From: Taudactylus pleione
Taxonomy: Eukaryota > Chordata > Amphibia > Anura > Myobatrachidae
Direction of reading: 5' to 3'
Length of the DNA: 64,000 bases
Assembly: GCA_031769625.1 (NCBI GenBank)
Contig: JAUIMM010000885.1
Coordinates: 4,607,001 to 4,671,000 of the forward strand
Part shown: positions 34,801 through 49,526 of the stretch, piece after piece
Position numbering within the stretch: position 1 is the stretch's first letter
Layout: the number at the start of each line of letters is the position of its first letter
The notes under the pieces: generated by a model
Databases searched by the model: none
What the model was told of the DNA's origin: nothing
The model's input: only the letters and a program-made list of their open reading frames with translations
Translations under genes and position numbers: made by a program

Positions 34801-35870
34801 CCCCCCGTACACATTATGCCACACAGTACAAAGCCCAGCCCCCCTTACACATTATACCACACAGTACAGAGCACAGCCCCCCTTAAACATTGTACAACAC
34901 AGTACAAAGCCCAGCCACCCTATACACATTATACTACACAGTACTAAGCCCAGCCCAGCACCCCCTTACACATTATACCACACAGTACAAAGCTCAGCCC
35001 CCCTTACACATTATACCACACAGTACAGAGCACAGCCCCCCTTAAACATTGTACAACACAGTACAAAGCCCAGCCACCCTATACACATTATACTACACAG
35101 TACAAAGCCCAGCCCAGCACCCCCTTACACATTATACCACACAGTACAAAGCTCAGCCCCCCTTAAACATTATACCACACAGTACAAAGCCCAGCACCCC
35201 CTTACACATTATACCACCCAGTACAAAGCCCAGGTCCCCTTACACATTATACTACACAGTACAAAGCCCAGCCCCCCCCTATACACATTATAAAACACAG
35301 TACAAAGTCGAGACCCCCTTACAGTTTATACTACACAGTACAGAGCCCAGCCCCCCTATACACATTATACCACACAGTACAAAGCCTAGCCCTCCTTACA
35401 CATTATACTACACAGTACAAAGCCCAGCCCCCCTATACACATTATACCACACAGTACAAAGCCCAGCCCCCCTTACACATTATGCCACACAGTACAAAGC
35501 CCAGCCCAGCCTCCCTTACACATTATACTACACAGAACAAAGCCCAGCCCAGCACCCCCTTATACATTATACCATAGTTCAAAGCCCAGCCCCCCTTACA
35601 CATTATGCCACACAATACAAAGCCCAGCCCCGCTTACACATTATACTACACAGTACAAAGCCTAGCCCCTCCCCTTACACATTATATCACACAGTACAAA
35701 ATCCAGCGCCCCTTACACATTATACCACATAGTACAAAGCCCAGCCCCCCCCTTACACATTATACCACACAGTACAAAGCTCAGCGCCCCTTTACACATT
35801 ATACCACACAGTACAAAGCCCAGCCCCCCTTACACATTATACCACACAGTACAGAGCCCAGCCCCCCTTA
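28890..35870 (+). repeat. about 6.98-kb higher-order block, copy 1
   Basis: The order of variant units from about 28,890 to 35,870 is repeated almost base for base from 35,870 to 42,850, at an offset of 6,981-6,982. Matched markers are 29246/36227, 29846/36827, 30522/37503, 31497/38478, 34286/41268 and 35605/42587. The offset changes by one where a C-tract has 7 C at about 31,930 and 8 C at about 38,912. The borders are estimated to about 30 bp from where the match is lost. Confidence 0.9.
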
Positions 35871-38800
35871 CACATTATACCACACAGTACAAAGCCCAGC
35901 CCCCCATACACAATATACCACACAGTACAGAGCCCAACCCCCTTACACATTTTACTACACATTACAAAGCCCAGCCCCCCTTACACATTATACTACACAG
36001 TACAAAGCACAGCCCAGCCCCCCTTACACATTATACCACACAGTACAAAGCCTAGCCCCCCTTACACATTATACCACACAGTACAAAGCCCAGCCCAGCC
36101 CCCCCGTACACATTATACCAAACAGTGCAAAGCCCAGCCCCCCTTACACATTATGCCACACAGTACAAAGCCCAGCCCCCCTTACACATTATACCACACA
36201 GTACAGAGCACAGCCCCCCTTAAACATTGTACTACACAGTACAAAGCCCAGCCACCCTATACACATTATACTACACAGTACTAAGCCCAGCCCCCCTTAC
36301 ACATTATACCACACAGTACAAAGCCCAGCCCCCCTTACACATTATACTATACAGTACAAAGCACAGCCCCCCTTACACATTATACCACACAAAACAAAGC
36401 CCAGCCCCCCTTACACATTATACTATACAGTACAAAGCCCAGCTCCCCTTACACATTATACCACACAGTACAAAGCCCAGACCAGCCCCCCTTACACATT
36501 ATACTACACAGTACAAAGCCCAGCCCAGCATCCCCTTACACATTATACTACACAGTACAAAGCCCAGCCCCTCTTAAACATTATACCACACAGTACAAAG
36601 CCCAGCCCTGCCCCCCGTATACATTATGCCACACAGTACAAAACCCAGCCCAGCCACCCTTACACATTATACCACACAGTACAAAGCCCATCCCAAACCC
36701 TTACACATTATACCACACAGTACAAAGCCCAGCCCCCTTACACATTATACTACACAGTACAAAGCCCAGCCCAGCCCCCTCACACATTATACCACACAGT
36801 ACTAAGCCCAGCCCCCCTTACACATTATGCCACACAGTACAAAGCCCAGCCCTGCCCCCTTACACATTATACCACACAGTACAAAGCCCAGCACCCCATA
36901 CACAATATACCACACAGTACAAAGCCCATCCCAACCCCCCGTACACATTTTACTACACATTTCAAAGCCCAGCCCCCCTTACACTTTATACTACACAGTA
37001 CAAAGCACAGCCCCCCTTACACATTATACAACACAGAACAAAGCCCAGGCCAGTCCTCCCTTACACATTATACCACACAGAACAAAGCCCAGGCCCAGCC
37101 CCCCCGTACACATTATACCACACAGTACAAAATCCAGCGCCCCTTACACATTATACCAAACAGTACAAAGCCCAGCCCAGCCCCCCTTACACATTATGCC
37201 ACACAGTACAAAGCCCAGCCCCCCTTACACATTATACCACACAGTACAGAGCCCAGCCCCCCTTACACATTATACTACACAGTACAAAGCCCAGCCACCC
37301 TTTACACATTATACTACACAGTACAAAGCCCAGCCCCCCATACACATTATACTACATAGTACAAAGCCCAGCCCCCCCTATACACATTATACCACACAGT
37401 AGAAAGCCCAGCCCCCCTTACACATTATACTACACAGTACAAAGCCCAGCCCCCCTTACACATTATACCACACAGTACAAAGCCCAGCCCCCCTTACATA
37501 TTATGCCACACAGTACAAAGCCCAGCCCAGCCCCCATTACACATTATGCCACACAGTACAAAGCCCAGCCCCCATTACACATTATACTACACAGTACAAA
37601 GCCCAGCCCCCCCTATACACATTATACTACACAGTACAAAGCCCAGCCCCAATTACACATTATTCTACAAAGAACAAAGCGAAGCCCTCCCTATACACAT
37701 TATACCACACAGTACAAAGCCCAGCCCCCCTTACACATTATACTACACAGTACAAAGCCCAGCCCAGCCCCCCTTACACATTATACCACACAGTACAAAG
37801 CCCAGCCCCACCCCCTTAAACATTATGCCACACAGTACAAAGCCCTGCCAGCCCCCCCTTACACAGTGTACCACACAGTACAGAGCCCAGCCCCCCTTAC
37901 ACATTATACTAAACAGTACAAAGCCCAGCTCAGCCCACCCTTACACATTATACCACACAGTACAAAGCCCAGCACCCCCTTACACATTATACCACACAGT
38001 ACAAAGCCCATCCCAACCCCCCGTACACATTATACCACACAGTACAAAGCCCATCCCAACCCCTTACACATTATACCACACAGTACAAAGCCCAGCACCC
38101 CCTTACACATTATACCACACAGTACAAAGCCCAGCACCCCCCTATACACATTATAACACACAGTACAAAGTCGAGACCCCCTTACAGTTTATACTACACA
38201 GTACAGAGCCCAGCCCCCCCTATACACATTATACCACACAGTACAAAGCCCAGCCCCCCTTACACATTATGCCACACAGTACATAGCCCAGCCCAGTCCT
38301 CCCTTACACAAAATACTACACAGTACAAAGCCCAGCCCCCTCTATACACATTACACTACACAGTACAAAGCCCAGGCAACCCCTTACACATTATACTACA
38401 CAGTACAAAGCCCAGCCCAGCCCCCCTTACACATTATACCTCACAGCACAAAGCCCAGCCAGCTCCCCTTAAACATTATGCCACACAGTACAAAGCCCAG
38501 CCAGCCCCCCCTTACACAGTATACCACACAGTACAGAGCCCAGCCCCCCTTACACATTATACTACACAGTACAAAGCCCAGCTCAGCCCACCCTTACACA
38601 TTATACCACACAGTACAAAGCCCAGCACCCCCTTACACATTATACTACATAGTACAAAGCCCAGCCCAGCCCCCCCTTACATATTATACCACACAGTACA
38701 AAGCCCATGCCAACCCCTTACACATTATACCACGCAGTACAAAGCCCATCCCAACCCCCCTTACACATTATACCACACAGTACAAAGCCCATCCCAACCA

Positions 38801-41800
38801 CTTACACATTATACCACACAGTACAAAGCCCAGCACCCCCTTACACATTATACCACCCAGTACAAAGCCCAGGTCCCCTTACACATTATACTACACAGTA
38901 CAAAGCCCAGCCCCCCCCTATACACATTATAACACACAGTACAAAGTCGAGACCCCCTTACAGTTTATACTACACAGTACAGAGCCCAGCCCCCCCTATA
39001 CACATTATACCACACAGTACAAAGCCCAGCACCCCTTACACATTATACCACACAGTACAAAGCCCAGCCCCCCTTACACATTATACTACACAGTACTAAG
39101 CCTAGCCCTCCTTACACATTATACTACACAGTACAAAGCCCAGCCCCCCTCTACATATTATACCACACAGTACAAAGCCCAGCCCCCCTTACACATTATA
39201 CTACACAGTACAAAGCCCAGCCCCCCTTACACATTATGCCACACAGTACAAAGCCCAGCCCAGCCTCCCTTACACATTATACTACACAGTACAAAGCCCA
39301 GCCCAGCACCCCCTTACACATTATACCATAGTTCAAAGCCCAGCCCCCCTTACACATTATGCAACACAGTACAAAGCCCAGCCCCCCTTACACATTATAC
39401 TACACAGTACAAAGCCCAGCCCCCCTTTCACATTATACTACACAGTACAAAGCCCAGCCCAGTCCTCCCTTACACATTATACCAAACAGTACAAAGCCCA
39501 GCCCCTCCCCTTACACATTATACCACACAGTACAAAATCCAGCGCCCCTTACACATTATACCACATAGTACAAAGCCCAGCCCCCCCCCTACACATTATA
39601 CCACACAGTACAAAGCTCAGCGCCCCTTTACACATTATACCACACAGTACAAAGCCCAGCCCCCCTTACACATTATACCACACAGTACAGAGCCCAGCCC
39701 CCCTTACACATTATACCACACAGTACAAAGCCCAGCCCCCCTTACACATTATACTACACAGTACAAAGCCCAGCCCCCCTTACACATTATACTACACAGT
39801 ACACAGCCCAGCCCAGTCCTCCCTTACACATTATACCACACAGTACAAAGCCCAGCCCCCCCTTTACACATTATGCCACACAGTACAAAATCCAGCGCCC
39901 CTTACACATTATACCACACAGTACAAAGCCCAGCCCCCGTTACACATTATACCACACAGTACAAAGCTCAGCCCCCCTTACACATTATACCACACAGTAC
40001 AGAGCCCAGCCCCCGTTACATATTATACTACACAGTGCAAAGCCCAGCCCCCCTATACACATTATACTACACAGTACAAAGCCCAGCCCAGCTCCCCCTT
40101 ACACATTATGCCACACAGTACAAAGCCCAGCCCAGCTCCCCCTATACACATTATACCACACAGTACAAAGCCCAGCCCCCCTTACACATTATACTACACA
40201 GTACAAAGCCCAGCCCCCCTTACACATTATACCACACAGTACAAAGCCCAGCCCCCCTTACATATTATGCCACACAGTACAAAGCCCAGCCCAGCCGCCA
40301 TTACACATTATGCCACACAGTACAAAGCCCAGCCCCCATTACACATTATACTACACAGTACAAAGCCCAGCCCCCCTATACACATTATACTACACAGTAC
40401 AAAGCCCTGCCCCCCATACACATTATACTACAAAGAACAAAGTGAAGCCCTCCCTATACACATTATACCACACAGTACAAAGCCCAGCCCCCTTAAACAT
40501 AATACTACACAGTACAAAGCCCAGCCCAGCCCCCCTTACACATTATACCACACAGTACAAAGCCTAGCCAGCCCCCCCCTACACAGTATACCACACAGTA
40601 CAGAGCCCAGCCCCCCTTACACATTATACCACACAGTACAAAGCCCAGCACCCCCTTACACATTATACCACACAGTACAAAGTCCATCCCAACACCCCGT
40701 ACACATTATACCACACAGTACAAAGCCCATCCCAACCCCTTACACATTATACCACACAGTACAAAGCCCAGCACCCCCTTACACATTATACCACCCAGTA
40801 CAAAGCCCAGGTCCCCTTACACATTATACTACACAGTACAAAGCCCAGCCCCCCCCTATACACATTATAACACACAGTACAAAGTCAAGACCCCCTTACA
40901 GTTTATACTACACTGTACAGAGCCCAGCCCCCCCTATACACATTATACCACACAGTACAAAGCCCAGCCCCCCTTACACATTATACCACACAGTACATAG
41001 CCCAGCCCAGTCCTCCCTTACACATTATACTACACAGTACAAAGCCCAGCCCCCTCTATACACATTATACTACACAGTACAAAGCCTAGCCCCCCTTACA
41101 CATTATACTACACAGTACAAAGCCCAGCCCCCCTATACACATTACACTACACAGTACAAAGCCCAGCCAACCCCTTACACATTAGACTGCACAGTACAAA
41201 GCCCAGCCCAGCCCCCTTACACATTATACCTCACAGCACAAAGCCCAGCCAGCCACCCTTAAACATTATGCCACACAGTACAAAGCCCAGCCAGCCCCCC
41301 CTTACACAGTATACCACACAGTACAGAGCCCAGCCCCCTTACACATTATACCACACAGTACAAAGCCCAGCACCCCCTTACACATTATACTACATAGTAC
41401 AAAGCCCAGCCCAGCCCCCCCTTACATATTATACCACACAGTACAAAGCCCATGCCAACCCCTTACACATTATACCACGCAGTACAAAGCCCATCCCAAC
41501 CCCCCTTACACATTATACCACACAGTACAAAGCCCATCCCAACCCCTTACACTTTATACCACAGTACAAAGCCCAGGTCCCCTTACACATTATACCACCC
41601 AGTACAGAGCCCAACCCCCTTACACATTATACTACACAGTACAAAGCACAGCCCAGCCCCCCTTACAGATTATACTACACAGAACAAAGCCCAGCCCAGC
41701 CCCCCCCGTACACATTATACCACACAGTACAAAATCCAGCACCCCTTACACATTATACCAAACAGTACAAAGCCCAGCCCAGCCCCCCGTACACATTATG

Positions 41801-42850
41801 CCACACAGTACAAAGCCCAGCCCCCCTTACACATTATACCACACAGTACAGAGCACAGCCCCCCTTAAACATTGTACAACACAGTACAAAGCCCAGCCAC
41901 CCTATACACATTATACTACACAGTACTAAGCCCAGCCCAGCACCCCCTTACACATTATACCACACAGTACAAAGCTCAGCCCCCCTTACACATTATACCA
42001 CACAGTACAGAGCACAGCCCCCCTTAAACATTGTACAACACAGTACAAAGCCCAGCCACCCTATACACATTATACTACACAGTACAAAGCCCAGCCCAGC
42101 ACCCCCTTACACATTATACCACACAGTACAAAGCTCAGCCCCCCTTAAACATTATACCACACAGTACAAAGCCCAGCACCCCCTTACACATTATACCACC
42201 CAGTACAAAGCCCAGGTCCCCTTACACATTATACTACACAGTACAAAGCCCAGCCCCCCCCTATACACATTATAAAACACAGTACAAAGTCGAGACCCCC
42301 TTACAGTTTATACTACACAGTACAGAGCCCAGCCCCCCTATACACATTATACCACACAGTACAAAGCCTAGCCCTCCTTACACATTATACTACACAGTAC
42401 AAAGCCCAGCCCCCCTATACACATTATACCACACAGTACAAAGCCCAGCCCCCCTTACACATTATGCCACACAGTACAAAGCCCAGCCCAGCCTCCCTTA
42501 CACATTATACTACACAGAACAAAGCCCAGCCCAGCACCCCCTTATACATTATACCATAGTTCAAAGCCCAGCCCCCCTTACACATTATGCCACACAATAC
42601 AAAGCCCAGCCCCGCTTACACATTATACTACACAGTACAAAGCCTAGCCCCTCCCCTTACACATTATATCACACAGTACAAAATCCAGCGCCCCTTACAC
42701 ATTATACCACATAGTACAAAGCCCAGCCCCCCCCTTACACATTATACCACACAGTACAAAGCTCAGCGCCCCTTTACACATTATACCACACAGTACAAAG
42801 CCCAGCCCCCCTTACACATTATACCACACAGTACAGAGCCCAGCCCCCCT
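35871..42850 (+). repeat. about 6.98-kb higher-order block, copy 2
   Basis: Direct tandem neighbour of the 28,890-35,870 block. Few substitutions separate them, for example AAGTCCATGCC at about 31,732 versus AAGCCCATGCC at about 38,700. The match with copy 1 is lost near 42,880, where CAAAGCCTAGCC replaces CAAAGCCCAGCC and later units differ. The order of units continues to match the third copy to the right. Confidence 0.9.
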
Positions 42851-45099
42851 TACACATTATACCACACAGTACAAAGCCTAGCCCCCCTTACACATTACAC
42901 TACACAGTACAAAGCCCAGCCCCCCTTACACATTATACTACACAGTACACAGCCCTGCCCAGTCCTCCCTTACACATTATACCACACAGTACAAAGCCCA
43001 GCCCCCCCTTTACACATTATGCCACACAGTACAAAATCCAGCGCCCCTTACACATTATACCACACAGTACAAAGCCCAGCCCCCCATACACATTATACCA
43101 CACAGTACAAAGCTCAGCCCAGCCCCCCTTACACATTATACCACACAGTACAAAGCCCAGCCCCCCTTACATATTATACTACACAGTACAAAGCCCAGCC
43201 CCCCTATACACATTATACTACACAGTACAAAGCCCAGCCCCCCCTTACACATTATACTACACAGTACAAAGCCCAGCCCCCCTTACACATTATACCACAC
43301 AGTACAAAGCCCAGCCCCCCTTACATATTATGCCACACAGTACAAAGCCCAGCCCAGCCGCCATTACACATTATGCCACACAGTACAAAGCCCAGCCCCC
43401 ATTACACATTATACTACAAAGTTCAAAGCCCAGCCCCCCTTACACATTATATCACACAGTACAAAGCCCAGCCCCCCTTACACATTATACTACACTGTAC
43501 AAAGCCCAGCCCAGCCACCCTTACACATTATACCACACAGTACAAAGCCCAGCCCCACCCCCTTAAACATTATGCCACACAGTACAAAGCCCAGCCCCCA
43601 TTACACATTATACTACACAGTACAAAGCACAGCCCCCCATACACATTATACCACACAGAACAAAGCCCAGCCCCCCTTACAAATTATACTATACAGTACA
43701 AAGCCCAGCTCCCCTTACACATTATACCACACAGTACAAAGCCCAGCCCAGCCCCCCTTACACATTATACCACACAGTACAAAGCCCAGCCCCACCCCCT
43801 TAAACATTATGCCACACAGTACAAAGCCCAGCCAGCCCTCCCTTACACAGTATACCACACAGTACAGAGCCCAGCCCCCCTTACACATTATACTACACAG
43901 TACAAAGCCCAGCACCCCCTTACACATTATACCACCCAGTACAAAGCCCAGCTCAGCCCACCCTTACACATTATACCACACAGTACAAAGCCCAGCACCC
44001 CCTTACACATTATACCACACAGTACAAAGCCCATCCCAACCCCCCGTACACATTATACCACACAGTACAAAGCCCATCCCAACCCCTTACACATTATAGC
44101 ACACAGTACAAAGCCCAGCACCCCCTTACACATTATACCACCCAGTACAAAGCCCAGGTCCCCTTACACATTATACTACACAGTACAAAGCCCAGCCCCC
44201 CCTATACACATTATAACACACAGTACAAAGTCGAGACCCCCTTACAGTTTATACTACACAGTACAGAGCCCAGCCCCCCCTATACACATTATACCACACA
44301 GTACAAAGCCCAGCCCCCCTTACACATTATACCACACAGTACATAGCCCAGCCCAGTCCTCCCTTACACATTATACTACACAGTACAAAGCCCAGCCCCC
44401 TCTATACACAGTATACCACACAGTACAGAGCCCAGCCCCCCTTACACATTATACCACACAGTACAAAGCCCAGCACCCCCTTACACATTATACTACATAG
44501 TACAAAGCCCAGCCCAGCCCCCCCTTACATATTATACCACACAGTACAAAGCCCAGCACCCCCTTACACATTATACTACATAGTACAAAGCCCAGTCCAG
44601 CCCCCCCTTACACATTATACTACACAGTACAAAGCCCATCCCAACCCCTTACACATTATACCACACAGTACAAAGCCCAGCACCCCCTTACACATTATAC
44701 CACCCAGTACAAAGCCCAGGTCCCCTTACACATTATACTACACAGTACAAAGCCCAGCCCCCCCTATACACATTATAACACACAGTACAAAGTCGAGACC
44801 CCCTTACAGTTTATACTACACAGTACAGAGCCCAGCCCCCCCTATACACATTATACCACACAGTACAAAGCCCAGCCCCCCTTACACATTATACTACACA
44901 GTACAAAGCCCAGCCCAGCACCCCCTTACACATTATACCACACAGTACAAAGCTCAGCCCCCTTTAAACATTATACCACACAGTACAAAGCCCAGCACCC
45001 CCTTACACATTATACCACCCAGTACAAAGCCCAGGTCCCCTTACACATTATACTACACAGTACAAAGCCCAGCCCCCCCTATACACATTATAACACACA

Positions 45100-48000
45100 G
45101 TACAAAGTTGAGACCCCCTTACAGTTTATACTACACAGTACAAAGCCCAGCCCCCCTATACACATTATACCACACAGTACAAAGCCCAGCCCCCCTTACA
45201 CATTATGCCACACAGTACAAAGCCCAGCCCAGCCTCCCTTACACATTATACTACACAGAACAAAGCCCAGCCCAGCACCCCCTTATACATTATACCATAG
45301 TTCAAAGCCCAGCCCCCCTTACACATTATGCCACACAGTACAAAGCCCAGCCCCGCTTACACATTATACTACACAGTACAAAGCCCAGCCCCCCTTTCAC
45401 ATTATACTACACAGTACAAAGCCTAGCCCCTCCCCTTACACATTATACCACACAGTACAAAATCCAGCGCCCCTTACACATTATACCACATAGTACAAAG
45501 CCCAGCCCCACCCTTACACATTATACCACACAGTACAAAGCTCAGCGCCCCTTTACACATTATACCACACAGTACAAAGCCCAGCCCCCCTTACACATTA
45601 TACCACACAGTACAGAGCCCAGCCCCCCTTACACATTATACCACACAGTACAAAGCCTAGCCCCCCTTACACATTACACTACACAGTACAAAGCCCAGCC
45701 CCCCTTACACATTATACTACACAGTACACAGCCCTGCCCAGTCCTCCCTATACACATTATACCACACAGTACAAAGCCCAGCCCCCCCTTTACACATTAT
45801 GCCACACAGTACAAAATCCAGCGCCCCTTACACATTATACCACACAGTACAAAGCCCAGCCCCCCATACACATTATACCACACAGTACAAAGCTCAGCCC
45901 CCCTTACACATTATACCACACAGTACAGAGCCCAGCCCCCCTTACATATTATACTACACAGTACAAAGCCCAGACCCCCTATACACATTATACTACACAG
46001 TACAAAGCCCAGCCCCCCCTTACACATTATACTACACAGTACAAAGCCCAGCCCCCCTTACACATTATACCACACAGTACAAAGCCCAGCCCCCCTTACA
46101 TATTATGCCACACAGTACAAAGCCCAGCTCAGCCGCCATTACACATTATGCCACACAGTACAAAGCCCAGCCCCCATTACACATTATACTACAAAGTTCA
46201 AAGCCCAGCCCCCCTTACACATTATACTACACTGTACAAAGCCCAGCCCAGCCCCCCTTAAACATTATGCCACACAGTACAAAGCCCAGCCCCCATTACA
46301 CATTATACTACACAGTACAAAGCCCAGCCCCCCTATACACATTATACCACACAGTACAAAGCCCAGCCCCCCTTACACATTATACTACACTGTACAAAGC
46401 CCAGCCCAGCCCCCTTTACACATTATACCACACAGTACAAAGCCCAGCCCCACCCCCTTAAACATTATGCCACACAGTACAAAGCCCAGCCAGCCCCCCC
46501 TTACACAGTATACCACACAGTACAGAGCCCAGCACCCCCTTACACATTATACTAAACAGTACAAAGCCCAGCTCAGCCCACCCTTACACATTATACCACA
46601 CAGTACAAAGCCCAGCACCCCCTTACACATTATACCACACAGTACAAAGCCCATCCCAACCCCCCGTACACATTATACCACACAGTACAAAGCCCATCCC
46701 AACCCCTTACACAGTATACCACACAGTACAAAGCCCAGCACCCCCTTACACATTATACCACCCAGTACAAAGCCCAGGTCCCCTTACACATTATACTACA
46801 CAGTACAAAGCCCAGCCCCCCCCTATACACATTATAACACACAGTACAAAGTCGAGACCCCCTTACACATTATACCACACAGTACATAGCCCAGCCCAGT
46901 CCTCCCTTACACATTATACTACACAGTACAAAGCCCAGCCCCCTCTATACACAATATACTACACAGTACAAAGCCCAGCCCAGTCCTCCCTTACACATTA
47001 TACTACACAGTACAAAGCCCAGCCCCCCTTACACATACTACACAGTACAAAGCCCAGCCCAGCCCCCCCTTACACATTATACTACACAGTACAAAGCCCA
47101 GCCCCACCCCCTTACACATTATACTACATAGTACAAAGCCCAGCCCCCCCTTACACATTATACCTCACAGCACAAAGCCCAGCACCCCCTTACACATTAT
47201 ACTACATAGTACAAAGCCCAGCCCTCCCTTACACATTATACCACCCAGTACAAAGCCCTGGTCCCCTTACACATTATGCCACACAGTACAAAGCCCAGCA
47301 CCCCCTTACACATTATACTACATAGTACAAAGCCCAGCCCCCCCCTTACACATTATAATACCCCCTACAAAGCCCTGGTCCCCTTACACATTATACTACA
47401 CAGTACAAAGCCCAGCCCCCCCTATACACATTATAACACACAGTACAAAGTCGAGACCCCCTTACAGTTTATACTACACAGTACAGAGCCCAGCCCCCCC
47501 TATACACATTATACCACACAGTACAAAGCCCAGCACCCCCTTACACATTATACCACCCAGTACAAAGCCCAGGTCCCCTTACACATTATACTACACAGTA
47601 CAAAGCCCAGCCCCCCCTATACACATTATAACACACAGTACAAAGTCGAGACCCCCTTACAGTTTATACTACACAGTACAGAGCCCAGCCCCCCTATACA
47701 CATTATACCACACAGTACAAAGCCCAGCCCCCCTTACACATTATACTACACAGTACAAAGCCCAGCCCAGCACCCCCTTACACATTATACCACACAGTAC
47801 AAAGCTCAGCCCCCCTTAAACATTATACCACACAGTACAAAGCCCAGCACCCCCTTACACATTATACCACCCAGTACAAAGCCCAGGTCCCCTTACACAT
47901 TATACTACACAGTACAAAGCCCAGCCCCCCCTATACACATTATAAAACACAGTACAAAGTCGAGACCCCCTTACAGTTTATACTACACAGTACAGAGCCC

Positions 48001-48860
48001 AGCCCCCCTATACACATTATACCACACAGTACAAAGCCTAGCCCTCCTTACACATTATACTACACAGTACAAAGCCCAGCCCCCCTATACACATTATACC
48101 ACACAGTACAAAGCCCAGCCCCCCTTACACATTATGCCACACAGTACAAAGCCCAGCCCAGCCTCCCTTACACATTATACTACACAGAACAAAGCCCAGC
48201 CCAGCACCACCTTATACATTATACCATAGTTCAAAGCCCAGCCCCCCTTACACATTATGCCACACAATACAAAGCCCAGCCCCGCTTACACATTATACTA
48301 CACAGTACAAAGCCCAGCCCCCCTTTCACATTATACTACACAGTACAAAGCCTAGCCCCTCCCCTTACACATTATACCACACAGTACAAAATCCAGCGCC
48401 CCTTACACATTATACCACATAGTACAAAGCCCAGCCCCACCCTTACACATTATACCACACAGTACAAAGCTCAGCGCCCCTTTACACATTATACCACACA
48501 GTACAAAGCCCAGCCCCCCTTACACATTATACCACACAGTACAGAGCCCAGCCCCCCTTACACATTATACCACACAGTACAAAGCCTAGCCCCCCTTACA
48601 CATTACACTACACAGTACAAAGCCCAGCCCCCCTTACACATTATACTACACAGTACACAGCCCTGCCCAGTCCTCCCTTACACATTATACCACACAGTAC
48701 AAAGCCCAGCCCCCCTTTTACACATTATGCCACACAGTACAAAATCCAGCGCCCCTTACACATTATACCACACAGTACAAAGCCCAGCCCCCCATACACA
48801 TTATACCACACAGTACAAAGCTCAGCCCCCCTTACACATTATACTATACAGTACAAAGCC
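45100..48860 (+). repeat. dispersed repeat of about 2.93 kb spacing
   Basis: The stretch at about 45,100-45,900 recurs at about 47,970-48,830 (for example the ATGCC unit before AAAATCCAGCG at 45,799 and 48,727). The stretch between them has many short local duplications of the GTCGAGACCCCC and CCCAGGTCCCC units. This is the most shuffled part of the array between the 7-kb copies. Confidence 0.7.
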
Positions 48861-49526
48861 CAGCCACCCTATACACATTATACTACACAGTACTAAGCCC
48901 AGCCCCCCTTACACATTATACCACACAGTACAAAGCCCAGCCCCCCTTACACATTATACTATACAGTACAAAGCACAGCCCCCCTTACACATTATACCAC
49001 ACAGAACAAAGCCCAGCCCCCCTTACACATTATACTATACAGTACAAAGCCCAGCTCCCCTTACACATTATACCACACAGTACAAAGCCCAGACCAGCCC
49101 CCCTTACACATTATACTACACAGTACAAAGCCCAGCCCCCCTTAAACATTATACCACACAGTACAAAGCCCAGCCCCCCTTACACATTATACCACACAGT
49201 ACTAAGCCCAGCCCCCCTTACACATTATACCACACAGTACAAAGCCCAGCCCAGCCCCCCCTTATACATTATGCCACACAGTACAAAACCCAGCCCAGCC
49301 CCCTTACACATTATACCACACAGTACAACGCCCATCCCAACCCCTTACACATTATACCACACAGTACAAAGCCCAGCCCCCTTAAACATTATACTACACA
49401 GTACAAAGCCCAGCCCAGCCCCCCTTACACATTATACCACACAGTACTAAGCCCAGGCCCCCTTACATATTATGCCACACAGTACAAAGCCCAGCACTCC
49501 CTTACACATTATACCACACAGTACAA

